Shown one piece after another: positions 1-11,617 of a stretch of DNA of 32,827 bases. The notes under the pieces are model-generated. The model had not been told where the DNA came from and made no database searches. It saw nothing but the letters and a program-made list of their open reading frames with translations. The stretch comes from Alphaproteobacteria bacterium (GTDB lineage: Bacteria > Pseudomonadota > Alphaproteobacteria > Caulobacterales > Maricaulaceae), in the NCBI GenBank assembly GCA_021776705.1, contig JAJFFL010000258.1, forward strand, positions 1-32,827, given 5' to 3'. Every line of letters starts with the position of its first letter. Position 1 is the stretch's first letter. Made by a program: the position numbers and the translations under genes.

Positions 1-2
1 GT

Positions 3-953
3 CTGCTCGGCCGGGTGGAGGAGTGGTTCATCGAACATCTGTTGCCGGGCGACACCTTCCTGTTTTCGGGCCAAGTCTTGAGGCTCGAGGGCGTGGTCGA
101 GGTCTCGGCCTTGGTGTCGCGCACCGCCGACGAGGCGCCGAAAGTGCCATCCTGGGGCGGCGGAAAGTTTCCGCTGTCGACGTTCCTCGCCAAGGGCGTG
201 CGGGCGATGATCGACAGCCCGGAGAGCTGGTCGCGGCTGCCCGGGCAAGCGCGCGAATGGCTGGAGCTGCAGCGCGAAAAATCCGCGATTCCGAAGCCCG
301 ACGAGCTGCTCGTCGAAACGTTTCCGCGGGCGCGCAAGTTCTACCTCGCCGCGTACCCCTTCGAAGGCCGGCTCGCGCATCAAACGCTGTGCATGCTGCT
401 GACCCGCCGCCTCGAACGCCTCGGCCGCAAGCCCATGGGCTTCGTCGCCACCGACTATGCGCTGCTGATCTGGGCGCTCGACCCCTTGGACACGCTCGAC
501 CTCGACGCCCTGTTCGACGAGGACATGCTCGGCGACGATCTCGACGCCTGGCTGCAGGAATCGGTGATGATGAAGCGCACGTTCCGCGACTGCGCGACGA
601 TCTCAGGCCTGATCGAACGCCGCAATCCGGGGGCCCAGAAGACCGGCCGCCAAGTGACGTTCTCGACCGACCTGATCTACGACGTCCTGCGCCGTCACCA
701 GCCCGACCACATCCTTCTCGAAGCCGCCTGGCGCGACGCTGAGACGGGCCTGCTCGACCTCGGGCGGCTGGCGGAGATGCTGCGCCGGATCAAGGGCCGG
801 ATCCTGCATGCGGCGCGCGATCACGTAACGCCGCTCGCGGTGCCGCTGCTGCTCGAGATCGGCAAGGTCCCGATCCACGGCGACGCCAGCGAGGCGCTGC
901 TCGCCGAAGTCGCCGGCGAGGACGATCTCGTCGCGGAGGCGAGGGGGGCCTAG
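3..953 (+). CDS. Ligase-associated DNA damage response DEXH-box helicase (Lhr-like), C-terminal part, truncated by window start
   Basis: Frame is open to the window edge (LLGRVEEWFIEHLLPGDTFLFSGQVLRLEG...); C-terminus ...LLLEIGKVPIHGDASEALLAE resembles Lhr-type ligase-associated helicases; pdeM is found downstream. Confidence 0.8.
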   Translation: MLGRVEEWFIEHLLPGDTFLFSGQVLRLEGVVEVSALVSRTADEAPKVPSWGGGKFPLSTFLAKGVRAMIDSPESWSRLPGQAREWLELQREKSAIPKPDELLVETFPRARKFYLAAYPFEGRLAHQTLCMLLTRRLERLGRKPMGFVATDYALLIWALDPLDTLDLDALFDEDMLGDDLDAWLQESVMMKRTFRDCATISGLIERRNPGAQKTGRQVTFSTDLIYDVLRRHQPDHILLEAAWRDAETGLLDLGRLAEMLRRIKGRILHAARDHVTPLAVPLLLEIGKVPIHGDASEALLAEVAGEDDLVAEARGA

Positions 954-2416
954 TCCGCCGAGCGGCCGCCGCGGCCGCCGTAGCCGATCGACCGGTCGCC
1001 GCCGCCCCAGCCGCCGTAGGGGCGAAGACTGATCGGGCTGTGCGGGTTGTATTCATTGTAGAGCCGGGGATTGGATCCGTACTGCCCGCCGCCGCGGTAG
1101 CCGTAGCCGCCGGCTTCCGGGTCGAGCCGCGCCGGCCAGTCGGCGTTGGTCGCGCGGCCGTTTTCGTCGACGTGTCCGTCGCCGTGGCTGCCTTCGAAGG
1201 CGCGACCGTCGGCGTGGGACAGGGTCACGACCCGCTCCCACAGGCCGCCGGCGAGATCCATCACCCAGTAGTAGGACGCGCCGAGTTCCTCTTTGGTCGC
1301 GTCCGACAGCGCGATGTCGCCGGCGCCGGCGGTCCAGGCGCCGTCGGCGTCGCGGTGACGCAGGAGGCGAGTCTTCGAACCGGACCCCCACGGGTAGTCG
1401 AAGCCGGCCGGAATCTGCGGTCCGCGGGCGGCCTTGGTGAATTCGAGGTCGGTGATCGGCCGCAACGCCGCCCAGTCGAGAAACCCGAGCATGTCGGTGA
1501 AGGTCATGTAGTTCATCGGCTGCTTCGGTTCGCCGGCGACGAAGCCGTCGCCGTCGGCGCGGATCGAGCCGTAGTTTTCCGGCGCCAGCCAGTCGTCGTC
1601 GGGCTCCCACGGCCGCGCGCCCTGGTCGGCGATGTGGTTGAGGAACGCGGCGAAGTCGCCCTGCGTCACCTCGTGTTTCATGACGTAGAAGGCGTCGAAA
1701 CCCTTCGGAAACGCGTCCGGAACCGGGCCCGCCTGGTCGCCGCGGTATTCGGATCCGCCGATGTCATAATAAAGCGCGCCCGCCGCCGGGCCGACCTCGA
1801 AGCCGACTTCGGAGCCGATCTCGAAAGCGCCGCGCCAGCCGCCGTCGGCGTCGGAGGTGTAGTAGGCGGCGTAGGCCTTGGCGTTCTCGTCCGCGTCGCC
1901 GGTCGAGAAGGGACCTTCGGGAACATAGACCATTTCGAGCGCGTGCGCGGTCGCCGCCGAAGGTCGAAACGCGTTGAGAACCGCGCCGTCAAGCTCGACC
2001 TCGACGATCCAGGCGGCGTCCCCCTGGTGCGCGGCGGCGGCCGAGACGAAGACGCCGGTTCCGTCGGCCGCGATGGTCGCGGTCCCCGGCGGGCCGTCGG
2101 GATCGACCGGTTCGACCGCCAGCACGCTTTTGATCCGGGCGTGGCGCGACACGACGCCGTCGTCGCCCGGGATTCGTCCGGAAAGCTTGTAGAACAGCCA
2201 GGCGGCGTCGTGGTTGCGGTCGTTGCGCCAAGAGCCGGACCATTCCACCCGGGCGACGGCGATCAAGCGCACGGCGTCGGGATTTTCCGACAGCGTGGCG
2301 AACGTCGGCGCGCCGTCGGCCCGCACTTCGTGATGGACGATCCGAAGGTCGTCGGCGAACCCGGCTCCCGTCGACGCGGCGGCGAACAGGGCGGCGGCGA
2401 GCAGGCGGCGCGGCAT
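950..2416 (-). CDS. Secreted SUMF1/formylglycine-generating-enzyme-fold protein
   Basis: ATG at 2416 followed by a signal peptide (MPRRLLAAALFAAASTGAGFA); FGE-like motifs: FYVMKHEVTQGDFAAFLN, MNYMTFTDMLGFLDWAALRPITDLEFTKAARG, MDLAGGLWERVV. Confidence 0.8.
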   Translation of the reverse strand: MPRRLLAAALFAAASTGAGFADDLRIVHHEVRADGAPTFATLSENPDAVRLIAVARVEWSGSWRNDRNHDAAWLFYKLSGRIPGDDGVVSRHARIKSVLAVEPVDPDGPPGTATIAADGTGVFVSAAAAHQGDAAWIVEVELDGAVLNAFRPSAATAHALEMVYVPEGPFSTGDADENAKAYAAYYTSDADGGWRGAFEIGSEVGFEVGPAAGALYYDIGGSEYRGDQAGPVPDAFPKGFDAFYVMKHEVTQGDFAAFLNHIADQGARPWEPDDDWLAPENYGSIRADGDGFVAGEPKQPMNYMTFTDMLGFLDWAALRPITDLEFTKAARGPQIPAGFDYPWGSGSKTRLLRHRDADGAWTAGAGDIALSDATKEELGASYYWVMDLAGGLWERVVTLSHADGRAFEGSHGDGHVDENGRATNADWPARLDPEAGGYGYRGGGQYGSNPRLYNEYNPHSPISLRPYGGWGGGDRSIGYGGRGGRSAD

Positions 2417-2541
2417 GGCGGTGGCTCCGAAGGTCCGTGACAGAGCGCGATAGGACCACAGGCGCACCACCGCCGCACGCCGTCGCGGCGGCGAATACGG
2501 CCGATTCACTCAGGTTTTCGACGAGCGGAGGGAAAACTCGC

Positions 2542-2892
2542 TCAGGGGTTCGAGACCGCGTCCTCGATCGTCTCCTTCACCCGCTCGATTTCGACGGTGT
2601 AGTCGTCGGAGGCGGTTTGCAGGGCTTCGGTGCACACTTCCATGACCTCGGTCGGCGAACCGCAGCCGGCGAGACGGTGAAACATTTTCATGTTGTGCTC
2701 GGCCCGCGCCATGGCGAAACGCGCCATTTCCTCGCTCATCGCCATCGACCTGCGCCACGTGTCCATCCAGGTCTGCGCCACGGCTTCGCCGCCGGCGGCC
2801 GCCGTCTCAATCACGGCGGCGCCGTTGCCGGGGGCCTCGGTTTTCGACGCGGTCTTGGGAGCGGAGCGGGATTTTGGGTTTGACGTGGTCAT
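2542..2892 (-). CDS. Phasin family protein (polyhydroxyalkanoate granule-associated type)
   Basis: 117 aa; Ala-rich N-terminus then helical MARFAMARAEHNMKMFHRLAGCGSPTEVMEVCTEALQTASDDYTVEIERVKETIED. Confidence 0.65.
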   Translation of the reverse strand: MTTSNPKSRSAPKTASKTEAPGNGAAVIETAAAGGEAVAQTWMDTWRRSMAMSEEMARFAMARAEHNMKMFHRLAGCGSPTEVMEVCTEALQTASDDYTVEIERVKETIEDAVSNP

Positions 2893-2964
2893 ATGTCTCC
2901 TCCGGCGAAACCCGGCCTGCGTCGAAACGGCGGAAGGCCGCCGGCGCGCCGGATCACTATGATA

Positions 2965-2977
2965 CCACTTGTAGTGG
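2965..2977. promoter_or_regulatory. Inverted repeat CCACT-TGT-AGTGG between divergent phasin and ATPase genes
   Basis: 5-bp perfect arms, 3-bp spacer, in an AT-richer stretch. Confidence 0.4.
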
Positions 2978-3015
2978 GGTCTATCACGCCGCGCATCGTG
3001 GTGAGTCGTCGCATA

Positions 3016-5631
<2,616 letters not shown>

Positions 5632-5698
5632 GCGGCGGTCTGTGGACGCCGCGCGCCGCCGGCTTGGCCTTCGCCCGCCGCCGGGCTTTGATGCCGGC

Positions 5699-6397
5699 AT
5701 GGATCCAACCGTTCTCGACGCCGCGCGGTGCGCCGCCGACGTCGCCGGGGCCGAAGTCGTGTTCGACCGGTCCGGCGCCGCATGGCTGCCGGCGCACCGC
5801 GCGCTGCTGGTCGCCGACCTGCACTTCGAGAAGGGCTCGGCTTTCGCAGCGCGGGGCGTGCCGTTGCCGCCCTACGACACGCGCGCGACCTTGGCGCGCT
5901 TGGCCGCCGCGATCGCCGCCTACGCCCCGGCGACGGTGGTCGCGCTCGGCGACAGTTTTCACGACCTCGGCGCCGGCGCGCGGATGAGTGCGGCGGACCG
6001 CGACGACCTCGCGCGGCTGGCGGCGTCGACGCCCGAGTGGGTTTGGATCGAAGGCAATCACGACCCGTCCCCGCCGCCCGGGCTGGCGGGGACCTGCGCC
6101 GCCGAGCTTGCGCTCGGGCCCCTGACCCTGCGCCACGCCCCGACCGGCGCGCGCGGCGAGGCGGCCGGCCATCTGCATCCCTGCGCCAAGATCGCGCGGC
6201 GCGGCCGCAGCCTGCGCCGGCGCTGCTTCGCGGTCGATGGGACGCGTCTGATCCTGCCGTCGTTCGGGGCCTTCACCGGCGGCCTCAACGTTTGCGACGC
6301 GGCGTTCGACGGGCTCTTGTCGCCCGACGCGCGGGCGTATCTGCTTGGTCGCGACGCGGTGTGGCCGGCGGCGCGGCGGACGTGGCGGCCCGATTGA
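5699..6397 (+). CDS. pdeM: Ligase-associated DNA damage response endonuclease PdeM (metallophosphoesterase)
   Basis: ATG at 5699; LLVADLHFEKGSAFAARGVPLPPYDTRATLARL, GDSFHD, WIEGNHDP, AGHLHPCAKI, LILPSFGAFTGGLNV. Confidence 0.9.
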   Translation: MDPTVLDAARCAADVAGAEVVFDRSGAAWLPAHRALLVADLHFEKGSAFAARGVPLPPYDTRATLARLAAAIAAYAPATVVALGDSFHDLGAGARMSAADRDDLARLAASTPEWVWIEGNHDPSPPPGLAGTCAAELALGPLTLRHAPTGARGEAAGHLHPCAKIARRGRSLRRRCFAVDGTRLILPSFGAFTGGLNVCDAAFDGLLSPDARAYLLGRDAVWPAARRTWRPD

Positions 6398-6411
6398 GGA
6401 GATCGGCGACG

Positions 6412-7197
6412 TCAGCGGCGGCGGAAGACCTGCGCCGCGCCCCAGCCCATGACGACGGCGAAGCACACCGCCGCGAAGCCGTACAAGATCGGCCGGTCGT
6501 GGGCGATGGAATGGATGGCGCGTTCGACGCCGACCTTGACCACCCGCAGCTCGGTCGACTTGTGGGCCAGAGCGCTGCCGTCGCGAAACAGATAGGCGTC
6601 GGCCGTGTAGCGGCCGGTGAGGGAGCCCGGCGGAACGTTCACGGCGGCGCGGAACAGGCCGCCTTCGAGGATGTCGACGCCGCCCGGTTCGTCGCGATAC
6701 AGGCCGCCGCTTTCCTTCACCCGGACGATGGCGCGACGGTATTCCGCGATCTGAGCGGCGAATTCGGCGGCGCGCGGGCCGACCGCGCGCAGCGGCGCGT
6801 GATCGGCGCCGATCGACAGGCGCTGCAAATTGTTGGGCGGCGCGATCAGGTCCAGCGGCCGCGTCGACGCCGTGGCGTAATACGACGGCGCGCCTTCGAA
6901 CCGCGCCGGCCGGCCGTTGAGCCAGATCCCGAACGTGCGGCTCTTGCGCATCACCTGCAACGGCCGAACCGGGCCGCGCACCACCACGACCACGTCGTCG
7001 CCCTCCTCAAGCCCTTTGGCGACGCCGTACAGAACGATTTTCGCGCCGGTGAAATTTGAGCTGATGCGCACTTCTTCTTCGGTCAACGCGGTGACGATCG
7101 ACGGTGCGTCCACGGCCGGTTCGGCGTCTTGAGCGGCCGCGGCGGCGGCGTGCGCCAGCCCGGCGAACGCGAGCAGGAGGCCGGCCCGGCGGGTCAC
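6412..7197 (-). CDS. TIGR02186-type membrane-anchored protein, partner of TauE/SafE
   Basis: GTG start at 7197 overlaps the upstream stop; signal peptide, VRISSNFTGAKIVLYGVA, C-terminal TM helix. Confidence 0.75.
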   Translation of the reverse strand: MTRRAGLLLAFAGLAHAAAAAAQDAEPAVDAPSIVTALTEEEVRISSNFTGAKIVLYGVAKGLEEGDDVVVVVRGPVRPLQVMRKSRTFGIWLNGRPARFEGAPSYYATASTRPLDLIAPPNNLQRLSIGADHAPLRAVGPRAAEFAAQIAEYRRAIVRVKESGGLYRDEPGGVDILEGGLFRAAVNVPPGSLTGRYTADAYLFRDGSALAHKSTELRVVKVGVERAIHSIAHDRPILYGFAAVCFAVVMGWGAAQVFRRR

Positions 7198-8105
7198 GTC
7201 GGGCTCATCATGGTGAACATTTCGCCCGGCGTCCGCACCAGTTCGAACACCAGCACGGCGGCGACCAGCAGCACCAGGATCGCCAGGCCGGCGCGCAGCT
7301 GCTCGCCTTTGATCTTCTGGCCGAAGCGCGCGCCAAGCTGCGCCCCGATCACGCCGCCGACGATCAGCAAGGCGGCGAGCAGCACGTCGACGGTTTGGTT
7401 CTGGGCCGCCTGCAGCACCGTCGTGAAGGCGGTGACGAAGACGATCTGAAACAGCGACGTGCCGACGACGACGTTGGTCGGCATGCGCAAGATGTAGATC
7501 ATCGCCGGCACCATGATGAAGCCGCCGCCGACGCCCATCAAGGCCGCCAGAAGACCGACGAGAAAACCGATGGCGACCGGCGGAATGGCGCTTTCGTAAA
7601 GGCCGGAACGGGGAAACTTGGTCTTCAGCGGCAAGGCGTCGAGGATCCGCGTGCGCTGCGGCCGCGGCGGCGCCTGGCCGCTGTCGCGTTGCCGCATGGC
7701 GCGCAGGCTCTCCATCAGCATGAGGCCGCCGATCGCCGACAGAAACACCACGTAGGCGACCGAGACGAAGACGTCGATCTGGCCGGAATCCTTGAGCGCG
7801 CCGAAGATCTGAACGCCCAGCACCGACCCGAACACGCCGCCCGTGACAAGCAGGCTGCCCATCTTCATGTCGACGCCGCCGCGCCGCAGATGCGCCAGCG
7901 CCCCGGAGACCGACGAGGCGGTGATCTGGTTGGCTTCCGTGGACACCGCGACGGCCGGGGGGATGCCGGTAAAGATCAGCAACGGAGTCATCAAGAATCC
8001 GCCGCCGACGCCGAACATGCCGGAAAGAAAACCAACCCCGCCGCCGAGCAACAGCAACCACAAGAGGTTGACCGAGACTTCGGCGATGGGGAGGTAAATT
8101 TCCAT
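7194..8105 (-). CDS. Sulfite exporter TauE/SafE family permease
   Basis: Polytopic; two copies of the GVGGGF motif (GMFGVGGGFLMTPLLIFTGIPPAVAVSTEANQ and LMGVGGGFIMVPAMIYILRMPTNVVVGTSLFQ). Confidence 0.92.
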   Translation of the reverse strand: MEIYLPIAEVSVNLLWLLLLGGGVGFLSGMFGVGGGFLMTPLLIFTGIPPAVAVSTEANQITASSVSGALAHLRRGGVDMKMGSLLVTGGVFGSVLGVQIFGALKDSGQIDVFVSVAYVVFLSAIGGLMLMESLRAMRQRDSGQAPPRPQRTRILDALPLKTKFPRSGLYESAIPPVAIGFLVGLLAALMGVGGGFIMVPAMIYILRMPTNVVVGTSLFQIVFVTAFTTVLQAAQNQTVDVLLAALLIVGGVIGAQLGARFGQKIKGEQLRAGLAILVLLVAAVLVFELVRTPGEMFTMMSPT

Positions 8106-8117
8106 CCGACGCCCGCG

Positions 8118-11100
8118 CTAACGCGCGGCGTCGGTGTCGAGCTGTTCGAGCAAAGTCGCGTCGATCACGCCGGTCACGGCCAGTCCGGCCGCCGCTTGAT
8201 AGGCTTCGACCGCGTCGCGCGTGCGCGGGCCCACGGCCCCGTCGGCCGGCCCGATGTCGTAGCCGAGCTTGGCCAAAAGCGTCTGGGCGCGGGCGATCGC
8301 CGCTTCGTCGTCGAGCGACGGCGCGTCCCACGGGGTGTCGGCGAAGACGCCGTTGGCGGCCGGATCCGGCGTGCCGGGGGTGAAACGCTCGACGGCCTCG
8401 TCGGCGCGGTCGAGGGCTTCCGTGTCGAGGCGGCCGCCGACCGAGTCGGCGCGCAACGCCGCGTCGCCGTCGCCGGAGCGTCCGGCGATGGCGTACCACG
8501 CGTAGGCGTCCGGCAGGGAGAGCGGGACGCCGAGACCTTGTTCGTACAGCACCGCGAGATTGTACTGCGAATCCGTCGCCCCGAGGAGCGCCGCCTCCTC
8601 GAACCAGCGCGCCGCTTGTTCAAAATCTTGCGAGGCGCCGCGGCCTTCGGCGTAGTAGATGCCGAGATTGTGCATCGCCTTGCGGTGTCCGGCGTTGGCG
8701 GCGCGCTCGGTCCAGCGCCGCGCCTCGGCGAGGTCTTTGCTGCCGACGCCGCGGCCGTTTTCGTACAGTTTCGCCAGCCGGTATTGGGCCGACGGCAAAC
8801 CATTTTCGGCCGCCTGGCGGATGTAGCGAACGCCTTCGTCGACAAGTCCCGCCTGAAGTTTCACCGCGCCGAGTTGATACTGGGCGATCGGATCGCCGGC
8901 TTCGGCGGCGGATTCGATGTCCGAGGACGGCGCGACGACGGCCGCCGGAGCGGGAGCGTCGACGTCGGCGATCTCGACGGGAATCGTCGGAACGGCGTCG
9001 ATTTCGAGGCCGGCGTCCACGCCTTCGTCCGGCGCGGCGACGGTCGCGGCTGCGGCCGCGCCGGAGTCCTCTTCGGCGATGAACGCCGCGTCGCCCTCGC
9101 CGGTCGGCGGCGTGAACGTGGCGGTCTCTTCGTCGAGGCCGACGGGCGTTTCCGGCGTGTCGGCGACCTCGTCCAATTCCACGGCCGCGTCGCGCCGGCC
9201 GAGCACGGCGGAGGCCGGAGCTCGGTTTTCGACGTCGCGGCGCGACACGGCGTCGCCGACGACGCCGTTCAGGGGATCGGCGCCAGCGTCGATGTCCGCG
9301 CCGTCCTGGGCCCCGTCGGACAGGATCATGTAGGCGGCCGCGGCGACCGACACGAAGGCCAGCACGCTGGCGGCGGCGAGGAGTCGCCGGCCGCGCCGCG
9401 GTTTGGCGGTTTGGCCGCTTACGGGACCGAATCCGGGCGACGACGCCTCAGCGTCGCGCGCGCGCCGCGCCGACCCGGGATCGGTCAGGAACCCTGGCGG
9501 CGGGGCCGTGTCGTCTTCGGAATCGGCGAACAGATCCGCGTCCTCGTCGAAGGCCGTCTCCGGCGCGTCTTCGTCGAAATCGTCGCCGCTCTCCGGACGC
9601 AACTCGAAGGAGCTTGAAATCTCAAAATCCGGACCCGCGTCGTCGGCGAACCCGTCGGCGTCTGGGTCGGGATGGTCGAACGCCGCGGTGGCGTCGTCGT
9701 CGTAGCCGCCTTCGGCCTCGGCCGGGTCGTCCTCGGACACGAACATCTCAAGATCTTCGCCGTCGGTCTCCCCGTCGTCCGCGGCGACAGGCTCGCCGGA
9801 TGTGTCGGCCTCGAATTCTTCGAACGCGGCGGCGGAGTCCTCGTCGTCGCCCCGCTCATCGTAGGCCGGGTCGGAAAAATCCATGTCCGCGTCAAATTCA
9901 AAACCGCGTTCGTCGTCGCCGCCGCGGTCTTCCGCGGCCGCCGGCCGCCGTTCGAGCGTCTCCAGCCGCGAGGTCAAGTTGGAGAGGGCGCGCTGCACCG
10001 GGCTTAGAGCCGCGGCGGTCTCGTCCTGGCCGGCGTCGAGGCGCTTGTAAACGTTCGACATCGCCTCTTCGACCATCCGCGACGTGCGCTCTTCGCTGGC
10101 CTGAATGCGCTCCACCAGATCGTCGGGGGCGCCGCCGCCGGCGGCGATGCGGCCGCCGAGGTCGTCGACGCGCGTCGACACGCCTTCCAGCGCGTCCGCG
10201 GAACGCCGCTCCGCGTCCGCAATCTTGTCTTGCAGTCTTTCCGCCACACGCGCGATCTCGTCGCCCATACGATCTACCGCGGCGACGCCGTTGTTCTCGA
10301 TTTCACGCAGCCGCGCCTCGATAGCATGGTCGATGTCGCCAGCGCCTTCAACGGCCTTGAGCGCCAAGGTTTCGGCCCGCGCTTCCATGCGCTTTTCCGA
10401 CTCCTTGATGCGGCCTTCCATCGCGCCGGCCAGCTTGCCGACTTCCGTCGCGATGCGTTCAAGCTGCTTGGATTGCCGGCTTTCTGATTGCGCCACTTTT
10501 TCCGCGATTTCGGCGATCCGCGCTTCGACGGCCCCGTCGATCGAGTCGCCGGACGCCGCCGCTTCCAGTTGGCCGGCGATGTCGACGCGGGTTTCGGCGA
10601 TCATCTCGCCGAGTTCCTTGCTGAGCGCGTCGAAGCGCGCGTCGATCGCCGCCGGGTCCGCGCCGACGGAATTTTCGACGCCGTTGAGGCGCGTTTCAAG
10701 ATCGGCGAGCGAGGCGCCGAGCGACTTCATGGCCTTGTCGGTGATGTTTTCCGCGTCGCCGAGGCGGTTGTTGATTTTGGCGACGGCGTCCTGCAAGGCG
10801 CCGGCGTCGCTGGTCTTTTTCAGTTGTTTTTCAACGAACTTCTCGATGTCCGCCCGCGCTTTTTGGATCTGCGCGTCGGCCACGTCCGCGGCCTTGTCGA
10901 CCTTGGTTGAAACTTCGCCGAGACCGGTTTCCAGCTCCGCCAGGCGGTCTTGGGCCAGCGTTTCGGTCGCCGTGACCCGGTCGGCCATCTGGTCGAGCGC
11001 CGCTTCAAGCGACTTCAGCTTGGCGAGGTCCTTGCCGCCGCCGTCGCTTTCCTCAAGCTTCTTGATCCGCTTTTGCAGCGCGTCCTGGGTGTCGCGAATG

Positions 11101-11426
11101 TTGGCGAGAGTGGCGTCGTACTTTTTCTGAAAATCGACGGTGGTTTCTTCTGAGTTTTGAAGTCGTGAAATGACTCCCAGCACCGATTGGTCGATGCCGG
11201 TGATCGCGAGCGTCGAGCGGTGTTCGGCGGCTTCGATTTTCCGCGACAGGCGCTCCAAGGCTCCCGGCAGACCGTCGGGATCGTCGTCGTCGTCGCCGCG
11301 ATCGTCGAGCAGGCGTCGGTTGAGCCATTCACCGATCGTGATGCCCTCTTTGCGGGCCTGCGCGCGCGCAATTTCTCGGGCGCGGGGATCGATCCCTCTC
11401 AAGCTCCATGAGCTCTCGGCGGCCAT
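8118..11426 (-). CDS. podJ: PodJ-like polar localization protein: coiled coil, TM helix, Sel1 repeats, peptidoglycan-binding domain
   Basis: N-terminal MAAESSWSLRGIDPRAREIARAQARKEGITIGEWLNRRL, long coiled coil, acidic linker, TM (LLAAASVLAFVSVAAAAYMIL), Sel1 repeats (AQYRLAKLYENGRGVGSKDLAEARRWTERAANAGHRKAMHNLGIYYAEGRG), C-terminal PG-binding (LAKLGYDIGPADGAVGPRTRDAVEAYQ). Confidence 0.75.
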   Translation of the reverse strand: MAAESSWSLRGIDPRAREIARAQARKEGITIGEWLNRRLLDDRGDDDDDPDGLPGALERLSRKIEAAEHRSTLAITGIDQSVLGVISRLQNSEETTVDFQKKYDATLANIRDTQDALQKRIKKLEESDGGGKDLAKLKSLEAALDQMADRVTATETLAQDRLAELETGLGEVSTKVDKAADVADAQIQKARADIEKFVEKQLKKTSDAGALQDAVAKINNRLGDAENITDKAMKSLGASLADLETRLNGVENSVGADPAAIDARFDALSKELGEMIAETRVDIAGQLEAAASGDSIDGAVEARIAEIAEKVAQSESRQSKQLERIATEVGKLAGAMEGRIKESEKRMEARAETLALKAVEGAGDIDHAIEARLREIENNGVAAVDRMGDEIARVAERLQDKIADAERRSADALEGVSTRVDDLGGRIAAGGGAPDDLVERIQASEERTSRMVEEAMSNVYKRLDAGQDETAAALSPVQRALSNLTSRLETLERRPAAAEDRGGDDERGFEFDADMDFSDPAYDERGDDEDSAAAFEEFEADTSGEPVAADDGETDGEDLEMFVSEDDPAEAEGGYDDDATAAFDHPDPDADGFADDAGPDFEISSSFELRPESGDDFDEDAPETAFDEDADLFADSEDDTAPPPGFLTDPGSARRARDAEASSPGFGPVSGQTAKPRRGRRLLAAASVLAFVSVAAAAYMILSDGAQDGADIDAGADPLNGVVGDAVSRRDVENRAPASAVLGRRDAAVELDEVADTPETPVGLDEETATFTPPTGEGDAAFIAEEDSGAAAAATVAAPDEGVDAGLEIDAVPTIPVEIADVDAPAPAAVVAPSSDIESAAEAGDPIAQYQLGAVKLQAGLVDEGVRYIRQAAENGLPSAQYRLAKLYENGRGVGSKDLAEARRWTERAANAGHRKAMHNLGIYYAEGRGASQDFEQAARWFEEAALLGATDSQYNLAVLYEQGLGVPLSLPDAYAWYAIAGRSGDGDAALRADSVGGRLDTEALDRADEAVERFTPGTPDPAANGVFADTPWDAPSLDDEAAIARAQTLLAKLGYDIGPADGAVGPRTRDAVEAYQAAAGLAVTGVIDATLLEQLDTDAAR

Positions 11427-11510
11427 CGCAACTGCTCCTCATCGCGGCGCGCCTTGGATGACCGACATCGGCCGAGCGCCAAACTCGTTGCTGTGCCGCT
11501 GTGATCCGCC

Positions 11511-11548
11511 GATTCCGTTGCGAATCACAATGCGCGCACGGGTGACTC
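11511..11548. promoter_or_regulatory. Cluster of three GANTC (CcrM-type) sites
   Basis: GATTC 11511-11515, GAATC 11522-11526, GACTC 11544-11548. Confidence 0.6.
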
Positions 11549-11566
11549 GACCCTTCGCTGCTGCTG

Positions 11567-11581
11567 TTAACAGCGCGTTAA
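11567..11581 (-). promoter_or_regulatory. CtrA box TTAA-N7-TTAA upstream of podJ-like gene
   Basis: Reverse strand reads TTAACGCGCTGTTAAC, matching TTAA-N7-TTAAC exactly. Confidence 0.65.
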
Positions 11582-11617
11582 GCGTGATCTCTGTGGGAGA
11601 ATTCGAACGAATGATCT

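Noticed and set aside
1040-2440. 466-aa + strand ORF opposite the SUMF1-like gene
   Set aside because: Arg/Val/Gly-rich shadow frame with no recognisable motif; the opposite strand encodes a clear family.
7198-8499. N-terminal extension of the 6412-8499 ORF
   Set aside because: Arg-rich out-of-frame reading of the TauE/SafE gene; the real start is GTG at 7197.
7104-9617. 837-aa + strand ORF
   Set aside because: Antisense to TauE/SafE and the PodJ-like gene; low-complexity Arg/His/Gly composition typical of high-GC shadow ORFs.
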